The notes beneath the pieces are model-generated. The model was not told the DNA's origin. It was given only the letters and a program-made list of their open reading frames with translations, and searched no databases. 64,000 nucleotides of DNA, taken from positions 72,916,841 to 72,980,840 of the forward strand of contig OX388349.1 in the NCBI GenBank assembly GCA_947579665.1, in the 5' to 3' direction. The stretch's first letter is position 1; each line of letters starts with the position of its first letter. Position numbers and translations under genes: made by a program. Positions 8,654-21,700 of this stretch are shown piece after piece. The stretch is from Sympetrum striolatum. Taxonomy: Eukaryota > Arthropoda > Insecta > Odonata > Libellulidae.

Positions 8654-8833
8654 CTAGTTTGCAGCCTGGGTGACATGGAAAGCATCTTACGACTACAGAA
8701 GATGCACGAAAGTGAAATACACTCATTCTCTTACGAGACAAATCATAATTTCAATTATGTATCATATAAAAATGTATGGACGGAACTTGTATAGTTTACC
8801 TTGACTATAAATTTTAATAATAAGACTGTAAAA

Positions 8834-9052
8834 ATAATTACTTTTCGCCCTTGAATCAAAATATCTACTGCAAGAGAAATGTATATTTTTTAAATTATGT
8901 ATGTAAAGCAAAGCTATGTATAATGTATATATCCTGTAACTTTCCGTTGTAATACTCAATTTTCATCATGTCCCTTTGAGGTCCGTAAGGGTTTGATGAC
9001 AGAAGAGAATTTTATCAATCCTACCTGAATAAAGAACTTTTTCTATTCTTAT
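8834..9052 (+). other. Unique tail to contig end, with AATAAA
   Basis: Sequence beyond the visible palindrome arm. It includes gtccctttgaggtccg and an AATAAA at 9028-9033 followed by a T-rich run into the gap. This could be the 3' end of a transcript or of a non-LTR retroelement, but there is no coding frame to support it. It may also be the continuation of the palindrome, whose partner would lie left of position 1. Confidence 0.35.
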
Positions 9053-9252
9053 NNNNNNNNNNNNNNNNNNNNNNNNNNNNNNNNNNNNNNNNNNNNNNNN
9101 NNNNNNNNNNNNNNNNNNNNNNNNNNNNNNNNNNNNNNNNNNNNNNNNNNNNNNNNNNNNNNNNNNNNNNNNNNNNNNNNNNNNNNNNNNNNNNNNNNNN
9201 NNNNNNNNNNNNNNNNNNNNNNNNNNNNNNNNNNNNNNNNNNNNNNNNNNNN
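9053..9252. other. Assembly gap of exactly 200 N
   Basis: Two hundred consecutive N. A round number like this is normally a scaffolding placeholder, not a measured distance. The sequences on either side share nothing, so their adjacency rests on scaffolding evidence only. Confidence 0.98.
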
Positions 9253-10500
9253 TTATTTTTGGCGAAATTTCAATTTTTTCCTCTTATTTTCCTTAATCGT
9301 TCTCATTTTATCGACATATTATTGAAGAAAGCAACGATAACGAATAATTTTAGCGAAATTTTAATTTTTTCCTCTTTTTTTCCCTTAATTTTCCTCATTT
9401 TATCGAGATATGACCGAAAAAAGCAATAAAAACGAAAATATTTTGCGAAATTTCAATTTCTTTCCACATTTTTTTCACTTATTTTCTTCATTTCATTAAG
9501 ATATTATCGAAAAAAGAATGAAAAACGAATAAATTTAGCGAAATTTCAATATTTTTCCTCTTTCTTTCCTTAATTTTCTTCATTTAACAGAGATATTACC
9601 GAAAAAAGAAAGAAAAAGGAATAATTTTTGCGAAATTACAAATTCATTCCTCTTTTTTTTCCTTAATTTTCTTCATTTTTTTGAGATATTATCGAAAAAA
9701 AAACCAAAAACGAAAAATTTTAGCAAAATTTCATTTTTTTCCTATTTTTTTTTCCTTAATTTTTTCTAATTTTATCGAAATATTATCAAAGAAAGCAACA
9801 AGAACGATTATTTTTGGCAAAATTTCAATTTTTTCCTCTTATTTTTCCCTAATTTTCTACATTTAATCGAGATGTTATCGAAAAAAGTAACAAAAACGAA
9901 TTATTTTAGGGAAATTTCATTTAGTTTCCTTACATTTCCTTCTTTTATGGAGATATTATCGAAAAAAGCTACAAAAACTAATAATATTAGCGAAATCTCA
10001 ATTTTTATCCTCTTTTTTTCCTTAATTTTCCTCATTTAATCGTGATATTATTGAAAAAAGCAACAAAAAGGAATATTTTAAGTAAAATTTCAATTTCTTC
10101 CCTTTTTTGCTTAATTTTTCTCATTTTATCGAGATATGACCGAAAAAAGCAATAAAAACGAATTAATTTTGCGAAATTTCAATTTCTTTCCACTTTTTTT
10201 CCTTAATTTTCTTCATTTATTGAGATATTATCCAAAAAAAAAATCAAAAACGAATAATTTTAGCTAAATTTCATTTTCTTCCTCTTTGTTTTCCTTAATA
10301 TTCCTAATTTTATCGAAATATTATCAAAGAAAGCAAAAAAAAAACGATATTTTGGCGAAATTTCAATTTTTTCCTCTTATTTTCCCCTAATTTTCTACAT
10401 TTTATCGAGATATTATCGAAACAAGTAACAAAAACGAATAATTTTAGTGAAATTAAAATTTTTTCCTCTTTTTTTTCACTTATTTTCTTCATTTCATTGA
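9253..10500. repeat. Satellite segment repeated at about 25.44-26.6 kb and 41.6-42.8 kb
   Basis: The unusual sequence ccttaatcgttctcattttatcgacatattattgaag (seen here in pieces) and the monomers after it recur in the same order near 25470 and 41613. Parts also appear near 37.27 and 52.77 kb behind a different left neighbour, showing that the block was cut and rejoined. Boundaries are approximate. Confidence 0.75.
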
Positions 10501-13500
10501 GATATTATCGAAACAAGAATGAAAAACGAATAAATTTAGCGAAATTTCAATATTTTTCATCTTTTTTTCCTTAATTTTCTTCATTTTTTTGAGATATTAT
10601 CGAAAAAAAGCAACAAAAACGAATAATTTTAGTGAAATTTCAATTTTTTCCTTTTTTTCCTTAATTTTTCTCATTTTATCGAGATATGACCGAAAAAAGA
10701 AAGAAAAAGGAATAATTTTTGCGAAATTTCAATATCTTTCCTCTTTTTTTTCCTTAATATTCTTCATTTTTTTGAGATAGTATCGAAAAAAAATCAAAAA
10801 CGAATAATTTTAGCAAAATTTCATTTTCTTCCTCTTTTTTTTCCTCAATATTCCTAATTTATTCGAAATATTATCAAAGAAAGCAAAAAAAAAAAAACGA
10901 TTTTTTTGGATGAATTTCAATTTTTTCCTCTTATTTTTCCCTAATTTTCTACATTTTATCGAGATATTATCGAAACAAGTAACAAAAACGAATAATTTTA
11001 GGGAAATTTCATTTAGTTACCTTATATTTCCTCCTTTTATAGAGATATTCTCGAAAAAAGCAACAAAAACGAAAAATTGTAGCGAAATTTCAGTTTTTTT
11101 TCTATTTTTTTCCCTATTTTTTCCTCATTAAATCGATATATTATCGAAAAAAGCAACAAAAACGAATAATTTTAGCAAAATTTCAATTTTTTCCTCTATT
11201 TTTCACTTAATTTTCCTCATTTTATCGAGATGTGACCGACAAAAGCCAGAAAAACAGATAATTTTTTTCAAAATCGTAATTTTTATCCTCTTTTTTTCCT
11301 TAATTTTCCTCATTTTATTGAGAAGAGATCGAAATAAGCAATAAAAACAAATAATATTAGCGAAATCTCAATTTTTATCCTCTTCTCTTTCCTTAATTTT
11401 CCTTATTTAATCGTGATAATATCGAAAAAAGCAGCAAAAGGGTAATATTTTTAGTAAAATTTCAATTTCTTCCTTTTTTCCTTAATTTTTCTCATTTTAT
11501 CGAGATATGACCGAAAAAAGCAATAAAAACAAATAAATTTTTCGAAATTTAATTTCTTTCCACTTTCTTTTCTTAAATTTCATCATTTTTTGAGATATTA
11601 TCGAAAAAAATCAAAAACGAATAATTTTAGCAAAATTTCATTTTCTTCCTCTTTGTTTTCCTTAATATTCCTAATTTTATCGAAATATTATTAAAGTAAG
11701 CAAAAAAAACGATATTTTGGCGAAATTTCAATTTTTTCCTCTTATTTTTCCTAATTTTCAACATTTTATCGTGATATTATCGAAACAAGTAAAAAAACCA
11801 ATAATTTAAGTGAAATTTTAATTTTTTTCTCTTTTTTTTCACTTATTTTCTTAATTTCATTGAGATATTATCGAAGAAAGAATGAAAAACGAATAAATTT
11901 AGCGAAATTTCGATATTTTTCATCTTTTTTTCCTTAATTTTCCTAATTTTATCGAAATATTATCAAAGAAATGAACAAGTACGATTATTTTTGGCGAAAT
12001 TTCAATTTTTTCCTCTTATTTTTCCCTAATTTTCTACATTTTACCGAGATATTATCGAAACAAGTAACAAAAACGAATAATTTTAGGGAAATTTCATTTA
12101 GTTTCCTTACATTTCCTCTTTTTTTCTTAAAATATCCTCATTTTATCTAGATTTTACCGAAAATTGCTACAAAAACGAATAATCATAGCAAAATTTCAAT
12201 TTTTTCCTCTTTTTTTCCCTTAATTTTTCTCATTTTATCGAGATATGACCGAAGAAAGCAACAAAAACAGATAATTTTTTTCCTCTTTTTTTCCTTAATT
12301 TTCCTCATTTATGGAGATATGACCGAAATAAGCATTAAAAACGAATAATATTAGCAAAGTCTCAATTTTTATCCTCTTTTTTTTCCTTAATAAATCTCAT
12401 TTAATCGAGATATTATCGAAAAAAGCAACAAAAACGAATAATTTTAGTGAAATTTCAATTTTTTCCTTTTTTTTCTTAATTTTTCTCATTTTATCGAGAT
12501 ATGACCGAAAAAAGCAATAAAAACGAATATATTTAGCGAAATTTCAATTTCTTTCCACATTTTTTTTCACTTATTTTCTTCATTTCATTAAGATATTATC
12601 GAAAAAAGAATGAGATACGATTAAATTTAGCGAAATTTCAATATTTTTCCTCTTTCTTTCCTTAATTTTCTTCATTTTACAGAGATATTACCGAAAAAAG
12701 AAAGAAAAAGGTATAATTTTTGCGAAATTTCAATTTCTTTCCACTTTTTTTTCCTTAATTTTCTTCATTTTTTTGAGATATTATCGAAAAAAAATCAAAA
12801 ACGAATAATTTTATCAAAATTTCATTTTTTTTCCTCTTTTTTTCCTTAATATTCCTAATTTTATCGAAATATTATCAAAGAAAGCAAAGAAAACGATATT
12901 TTTGGCGAAATTTTAATTTTTTCCTCTTATTTTTCCCTGATTTTCTTCATTTTATCGAGATATTATCTAAACAAGTTACAAAAACGAATAATTTTAGTGA
13001 AATTTAAATTTTTTCCTCTTTTTTCACTTATTTTCTTCATTCCATTGAGATTGAGAGCAAAAAAAAACGATTTTTTTTGGCGAAATTTCAATTTTTTCCT
13101 CTTATTTTTCCCTTATTTTCTTGATTTCATTGAGATATTATCGAAAAAAGAACGAAAAACGAATAAATTTAGCGAAATTTCAATATTTTTCATCTTTTTT
13201 TCCTTAATTTTCCTAATTTTATCGAAATATTATCAAAGAAAGCAACAAGAAGGATTATTTTTGGCGAAATTTCAATTTTTTCCTCTTATTTTCCCCTAAT
13301 TTTCTACATTTTATCGAGATATTATCGAAACAAGTAACAAAAACGAATAATTTTAGGGAAATTTTATTTAGTTTCCTTACATTTCCTCCTTTTATAGAGA
13401 TATTATCGAAAAAAGCAACAAAAACGAAAAATTGTAGCGGAATTTCAGTTTTTTCCTCTTTTTTTCCTAAAATTTCCTCATTTTATCTAGATATTATCGA

Positions 13501-13917
13501 AAAAAAGCAACAAAAAAAGATAATTTTTTTCAAAATTTTAATTTTTTTCCTTAATTTTCCTCATTTTATAGAGATATGACCGAAATAAGAAATAAAAACG
13601 AATAATTTTAGTGAAATTTCAATATTTTCTTTTTTTCCTTAATTTTTCTCATTTTATCGAGATATGACAGATAAAAGCAATAAAAACGAATAAATTTTGT
13701 GAAATTTAACTTTTATCCTCTTCTTTTTCCTTAATATTCCTCATTTAATCGAGAAATTATCGAAAAGAGCAACAAAAACGAATAATTTTAGTGAAATTTC
13801 AATTTTTTCCTTTTTTCCTTAATTTTTCTCATTATATCGAGATATGACCGAAAAAAGAAATAAAAACGAATAAATTTTGCGAAATTTCGATTTCTTTCCA
13901 CTTTTTTTCCTTAATTT

Positions 13918-16285
13918 TCTTCATTTCATTAAGATATTATCGAAAAAAGAATGAGAAACGATTAAATTTAGCGAAATTTCAATATTTTTCCTCTTTCTTT
14001 CCTTAATTTTCTTCATTTTACAGAGATATTACCGAAAAAAGAAAGAAAAAGGTATAATTTTTGCGAAATTTCAATTTCTTTCCACTTTTTTTCCTTAATT
14101 TTCTTCATTTTTTTGAGATATTATCGAAAAAAAATCAAAAACGAATAATTTTAGCAAAATTTCATTTTCTTCCTCTTTGTTTTCCTTAATATTCCTAATT
14201 TTATCGAAATATTATCAAAGAAAGCAAAAAAAACGATATTTTGGCGAAATTTCAATTTTTTCCTCTTATTTTTCCCTAATTTTCAACATTTTATCGAGAT
14301 ATTATCGAAACAAGTAAAAAAACCAATAATTTTAGTGAAATTTTAATTTTTTTCTCTTTTTTTTCACTTATTTTCTTAATTTCATTGAGATATTATCGAA
14401 GAAAGAATGAAAAACGAATAAATTTAGCGAAATTTCGATATTTTTCATCTTTTTTTCCTTAATTTTCCTAATTTTATCGAAATATTATCAAAGAAATGAA
14501 CAAGTACGATTATTTTTGGCGAAATTTCAATTTTTTCCTCTTATTTTTCCCTAATTTTCTACATTTTACCGAGATATTATCGAAACAAGTAACAAAAACG
14601 AATAATTTTAGGGAAATTTCATTTAGTTTCCTTACATTTCCTCTTTTTTTCTTAAAATATCCTCATTTTATCAAGATTTTACCGAAAATTGCTACAAAAA
14701 CGAATAATCATAGCAAAATTTCAATTTTTTCCTCTTTTTTTCCCTTAATTTTTCTCATTTTATCGAGATATGACCGAAGAAAGCAACAAAAACAGATAAT
14801 TTTTTTCCTCTTTTTTTCCTTAATTTTCCTCATTTATGGAGATATGACCGAAATAAGCATTAAAAACGAATAATATTAGCAAAGTCTCAATTTTTATCCT
14901 CTTTTTTTTCCTAAATAAATCTCATTTAATCGAGATATTATCGAAAAAAGCAACAAAAACGAATAATTTTAGTGAAATTTCAATTTTTTCCTTTTTTTTC
15001 TTAATTTTTCTCATTTTATCGAGATATGACCGAAAAAAGCAATAAAAACGAATATATTTAGCGAAATTTCAATTTCTTTCCACATTTTTTTCACTTATTT
15101 TCTTCATTTCATTAAGATATTATCGAAAAAAGAATGAGAAACGATTAAATTTAGCGAAATTTCAATATTTTTCCTCTTTCTTTCCTTAATTTTCTTCATT
15201 TTACAGAGATATTACCGAAAAAAGAAAGAAAAAGGTATAATTTTTGCGAAATTTCAATTTCTTTCCACTTTTTTTCCTTAATTTTCTTCATTTTTTTGAG
15301 ATATTATCGAAAAAAAATCAAAAACGAATAATTTTAGCAAAATTTCATTTTCTTCCTCTTTGTTTTCCTTAATATTCCTAATTTTATCGAAATATTATCA
15401 AAGAAAGCAAAAAAAAACGATATTTTGGCGAAATTTCAATTTTTTCCTCTTATTTTTCCCTAATTTTCAACATTTTATCGAGATATTATCGAAACAAGTA
15501 AAAAAACCAATAATTTTAGTGAAATTTTAATTTTTTTCTCTTTTTTTTCACTTATTTTCTTAATTTCATTGAGATATTATCGAAGAAAGAATGAAAAACG
15601 AATAAATTTAGCGAAATTTCGATATTTTTCATCTTTTTTTCCTTAATTTTCCTAATTTTATCGAAATATTATCAAAGAAATGAACAAGTACGATTATTTT
15701 TGGCGAAATTTCAATTTTTTCCTCTTATTTTTCCCTAATTTTCTACATTTTACCGAGATATTATCGAAACAAGTAACAAAAACGAATAATTTTAGGGAAA
15801 TTTCATTTAGTTTCCTTACATTTCCTCTTTTTTTCTTAAAATATCCTCATTTTATCTAGATTTTACCGAAAATTGCTACAAAAACGAATAATCATAGCAA
15901 AATTTCAATTTTTTCCTCTTTTTTTCCCTTAATTTTTCTCATTTTATCGAGATATGACCGAAGAAAGCAACAAAAACAGATAATTTTTTTCCTCTTTTTT
16001 TCCTTAATTTTCCTCATTTATGGAGATATGACCGAAATAAGCATTAAAAACGAATAATATTAGCAAAGTCTCAATTTTTATCCTCTTTTTTTTCCTAAAT
16101 AAATCTCATTTAATCGAGATATTATCGAAAAAAGCAACAAAAACGAATAATTTTAGTGAAATTTCAATTTTTTCCTTTTTTTTCTTAATTTTTCTCATTT
16201 TATCGAGATATGACCGAAAAAAGCAATAAAAACGAATATATTTAGCGAAATTTCAATTTCTTTCCACATTTTTTTCACTTATTTT
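13918..16285. repeat. Two tandem copies of a 1184-bp higher-order repeat
   Basis: Copies at about 13918-15101 and 15102-16285, with a partial third copy continuing to about 16.5 kb. Marker words such as aaatgaacaagtacg (14495 and 15679) and agaatgagaaacg (13948, 15132 and 16316) are spaced by 1184 bp, equal to 13 monomers. A further related unit lies upstream at about 11.6-12.8 kb and another at about 28.0-29.1 kb. Confidence 0.88.
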
Positions 16286-18712
16286 CTTCATTTCATTAAG
16301 ATATTATCGAAAAAAGAATGAGAAACGATTAAATTTAGCGAAATTTCAATATTTTTCCTCTTTCTTTCCTTAATTTTCTTCATTTTACAGAGATATTACC
16401 GAAAAAAGAAAGAAAAAGGTATAATTTTTGCGAAATTTCAATTTCTTTCCACTTTTTTTCCTTAATTTTCTTCATTTTTTTGAGATATTATCGAAAAAAA
16501 ATCAAAAACGAATAATTTTATCAAAATTTCATTTTTTTCCTCTTTTTTTCCTTAATATTCCTAATTTTATCGAAATATTATCAAAGAAAGCAAAGAAAAC
16601 GATATTTTTGGCGAAATTTCAATTTTTTCCTCTTATTTTTCCCTGATTTTCTTCATTTTATCGAGATATTATCTAAACAAGTTACAAAAACGAATAATTT
16701 TAGTGAAATTTAAATTTTTTCCTCTTTTTTTCACTTATTTTCTTCATTCCATTGAGATTGAGAGCAAAAAAAAACGATTTTTTTGGCGAAATTTCAATTT
16801 TTTCCTCTTATTTTTCCCTTATTTTCTTGATTTCATTGAGATATTATCGAAAAAAGAACGAAAAACGAATAAATTTAGCGAAATTTCAATATTTTTCATC
16901 TTTTTTTCCTTAATTTTCCTAATTTTATCGAAATATTATCAAAGAAAGCAACAAGAAGGATTATTTTTGGCGAAATTTCAATTTTTTCCTCTTATTTTCC
17001 CCTAATTTTCTACATTTTATCGAGATATTATCGAAACAAGTAACAAAAACGAATAATTTTAGGGAAATTTTATTTAGTTTCCTTACATTTCCTCCTTTTA
17101 TAGAGATATTATCGAAAAAAGCAACAAAAACGAAAAATTGTAGCGGAATTTCAGTTTTTTCCTCTTTTTTTCCTAAAATTTCCTCATTTTATCTAGATAT
17201 TATCGAAAAAAAGCAACAAAAAAAGATAATTTTTTTCAAAATTTTAATTTTTTTCCTTAATTTTCCTCATTTTATAGAGATATGACCGAAATAAGAAATA
17301 AAAACGAATAATTTTAGTGAAATTTCAATATTTTCTTTTTTTCCTTAATTTTTCTCATTTTATCGAGATATGACAGATAAAAGCAATAAAAACGAATAAA
17401 TTTTGTGAAATTTAACTTTTATCCTCTTCTTTTTCCTTAATATTCCTCATTTAATCGAGAAATTATCGAAAAGAGCAACAAAAACGAATAATTTTAGTGA
17501 AATTTCAATTTTTTCCTTTTTTCCTTAATTTTTCTCATTATATCGAGATATGACCGAAAAAAGAAATAAAAACGAATAAATTTTGCGAAATTTCGATTTC
17601 TTTCCACTTTTTTTCCTTAATTTTCTTCAGTTTACCGAGAAATTACCGAAAAAAGAAAGAAAAAGGAATAATTTTTGCGAAATTTCAATTTCTTTCCTCT
17701 TTTTTTCCTTAATTTTCTTCATTTTTTTGAGATATTATCGAAAAAAAATCAAAAACGAAAAATTTTAGCAAAATTTCATTTTCTTCCTCTTTTTTTTTTC
17801 CCCTGAATATTCCTAATTTATTCCAAATATTATCAAAAATAGCAAAAAAAAACGATTATTTTGGCGAAATTTCAATTTTTTCCTCTTATTTTTCCCTTAT
17901 TTTCTTCATTTAATTGAGATATTATCGAAAAAAGAATGAAAAACGAATAAATATAGCGAAATTTCAATATTTTTCATCTTTTTTTCCTTAATTTTCCTAA
18001 TTTTATCGAAATATTATCAAAGAAAGCTACAAGAACGATTATTTTTGGTTAAATTTCAATTTTTTCCTCTTATTTTCCCCTAATTTTCTACATTTTATCG
18101 AGATATTATCGAAACAAGTAACAAAAACGAATAATTTTAGGGAAATTTTATTTAGTTTCCATACATTTCCTCCTTTTATAGAGATATTATCGAAAAAAGC
18201 AACAAAAACGAGAAATTGTAGCGAAAATTAAGTTTTTTCCTCTTTTTTTCCTAAAATTTCCTCATTTTATCTAGATATTATCGAAAAAAAGCAACAGAAA
18301 AAGATAATTTTTTTCAAAATTTTAATTTTTTTCCTTAATTTTCCTCATTTTATAGAGATATGACCGAAATAAGAAATAAAAACGAATAATTTTAGTGAAA
18401 TTTCAATATTTTCTTTTTTTCCTTAATTTTTCTCATTTTATCGAGATATGAAAGATAAAAGCAATAAAAACGAATAAATTTTGCGAAATTTAACTTTCAT
18501 CCTCTTCTTCTTCCTTAATATTCGTCATTTAATCGAGATATTATCGAAAAGAGCAACAAAAACGATTAATTTTAGTGAAATTTCAATTTTTTCTTTTTTT
18601 CCTTAATTTTTTCTTTTTATCGAGATATAACCGATAAAAGCAATAAAAACGAATAAATTTTGTGAAATTTCAATTTCTTCATACATATTTTTCACTTATT
18701 TTCTTCATTTCA

Positions 18713-21700
18713 TTGAGATATTATCGAAAAAAGAATGAAAAAGGAATAATTTTTGCGAAATTACAAATTCATTCCTCTTTTTTTTCCGTAATTTTCTTCA
18801 TTTATTGGGGATATTATAGAAAAAAAAACAAAAACGAAAAATTTAAGCAAATTTCATTTTTTCGTATTTTGTTTTCCTTAATTTTTTCTAATTTTATCGA
18901 AATATTATCGAGGAAAGCAACAAAAACAAATATTTTTGGCAAAATTTCATTTTTTTCCTCTTATTTTTCCCTAATTTTCTACATTTTATTGAGATTTTGT
19001 CTAAACAAGTAACAAAAACGAATAATTTTAGTGAAATTTAAATGTTTTCCTCTGTTTTTTCACTTATTTTCTTCATTTCATTGAGATATTATCGAAAAAA
19101 GAATGAAAAACGAATAAATTTAGCGAAATTTCAATATTTTTCATCTTTTTTCCTTAATTTTCCTAATTTTATCGCAATATTATCAAAGAAAGCAGCAAGA
19201 AGGATTATTTTTGGCGAAATTTCAATTTTTTCCTCTTATTTTTCCCTAATTTCCTACATTTTATCGAGATATTATCGAAACAAGTAACAAAAACGAATAA
19301 TTTTAAGGAAATTTTATTTAGTGTCCTTACATTTCCTCCTTTTATAGAGATATTATCGAAAAAAGCAACAAAAACGAAAAATTGTAGCGGAATTTCAGTT
19401 TTATCCTCTTTTTTTCCTAAAATTTCCTCATTTTATCTAGATATTTCCAAAAAAAAGCAACAAAAACGAATAATCATAGCAAAATTTCAATTTTTTCCTC
19501 TTTTTTATGCCATAATTTTCCTCATATTATCGAGATAGGACCGAAAAAAACAACAAAAACAGATAATTTTTTTCCTCTCTTTTTCCTTCATTTTCCTCAT
19601 TTATAGAGATATTATCGAAAAAAGAAACAAAAACGAAAAATTTTAGTGAAATTTCAATTTTTTCCTTTTTTTCCTTAATTTTTCTCATTTTATCAAGATA
19701 TGACCGAAAAAAGCAAAAAAACGAATAAATTTTGCGAAATTTCAATTTCTATCCACATATTTTTTCACTTTTTTTCTTCATTTCTTAAAGATATTATCGA
19801 GAAAAGAATGAAAAACGAATAAATTTGGCGAAATTTCAATATTTTTCCTCTTTCTTTCCTTAATTTTCTTCATTTGACAGAGATATTACCTAAAATAAAA
19901 TCAAAAACGAATAATTTTAGCTAAATTTCATTTTCTTCCTCTTTGTTTTCCTTAATATTCCTAATTTTATCGAAATATTATCAAAGAAAGCAAAAAAAAA
20001 ACGATATTTTGGCGAAATTTCAATTTTTTCCTCTTATTTTCCCCTAATTTTCTACATTTTATCGAGATATTATCGAAACAAGTAACAAAAACGAATAATT
20101 TTAGTGAAATTAAAATTTTTTCCTCTTTTTTTTCACTTATTTTCTTCATTTCATTGAGATATTATCGAAAAAAGAATGAAAAAGGAATAATTTTTGCGAA
20201 ATTACAAATTCATTCCTCTTTTTTTTCCGTAATTTTCTTCATTTATTGGGGATATTATAGAAAAAAAAACAAAAACGAAAAATTTAAGCAAATTTCATTT
20301 TTTCGTATTTTGTTTTCCTTAATTTTTTCTAATTTTATCGAAATATTATCGAGGAAAGCAACAAAAACAAATATTTTTGGCAAAATTTCATTTTTTTCCT
20401 CTTATTTTTCCCTAATTTTCTACATTTTATTGAGATTTTGTCTAAACAAGTAACAAAAACGAATAATTTTAGTGAAATTTAAATGTTTTCCTCTGTTTTT
20501 TCACTTATTTTCTTCATTTCATTGAGATATTATCGAAAAAAGAATGAAAAACGAATAAATTTAGCGAAATTTCAATATTTTTCATCTTTTTTCCTTAATT
20601 TTCCTAATTTTATCGCAATATTATCAAAGAAAGCAGCAAGAAGGATTATTTTTGGCGAAATTTCAATTTTTTCCTCTTATTTTTCCCTAATTTCCTACAT
20701 TTTATCGAGATATTATCGAAACAAGTAACAAAAACGAATAATTTTAAGGAAATTTTATTTAGTGTCCTTACATTTCCTCCTTTTATAGAGATATTATCGA
20801 AAAAAGCAACAAAAACGAAAAATTGTAGCGGAATTTCAGTTTTATCCTCTTTTTTTCCTAAAATTTCCTCATTTTATCTAGATATTTCCAAAAAAAAGCA
20901 ACAAAAACGAATAATCATAGCAAAATTTCAATTTTTTCCTCTTTTTTATGCCATAATTTTCCTCATATTATCGAGATAGGACCGAAAAAAACAACAAAAA
21001 CAGATAATTTTTTTCCTCTCTTTTTCCTTCATTTTCCTCATTTATAGAGATATTATCGAAAAAAGAAACAAAAACGAAAAATTTTAGTGAAATTTCAATT
21101 TTTTCCTTTTTTTCCTTAATTTTTCTCATTTTATCAAGATATGACCGAAAAAAGCAAAAAAACGAATAAATTTTGCGAAATTTCAATTTCTATCCACATA
21201 TTTTTTCACTTTTTTTCTTCATTTCTTAAAGATATTATCGAGAAAAGAATGAAAAACGAATAAATTTGGCGAAATTTCAATATTTTTCCTCTTTCTTTCC
21301 TTAATTTTCTTCATTTGACAGAGATATTACCTAAAATAAAATCAAAAACGAATAATTTTAGCTAAATTTCATTTTCTTCCTCTTTGTTTTCCTTAATATT
21401 CCTAATTTTATCGAAATATTATCAAAGAAAGCAAAAAAAAAACGATATTTTGGCGAAATTTCAATTTTTTCCTCTTATTTTCCCCTAATTTTCTACATTT
21501 TATCGAGATATTATCGAAACAAGTAACAAAAACGAATAATTTTAGTGAAATTAAAATTTTTTCCTCTTTTTTTTCACTTATTTTCTTCATTTCATTGAGA
21601 TATTATCGAAAAAAGAATGAAAAAGGAATAATTTTTGCGAAATTACAAATTCATTCCTCTTTTTTTTCCGTAATTTTCTTCATTTATTGGGGATATTATA

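Larger units (their letters stand above)
1..8833. repeat. Giant near-perfect palindrome (two arms of about 4.4 kb)
   Basis: The sequence from 1 to 4408 reappears as its reverse complement from 8833 back to 4426; positions pair so that coordinates sum to 8834. I compared the arm ends, every long open frame and the transposon borders. The only differences found are a C present near 834 in the left arm but absent from the right (CCCAG versus CCAG), and one G missing near 291 in the left arm. Both are homopolymer-length changes of the kind long-read consensus errors produce. The arm reaches the first base of the window, so the palindrome may extend further left. It is either a very recent or gene-converted inverted duplication, or an assembly/library fold-back. 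Sequence alone cannot decide. Confidence 0.97.
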
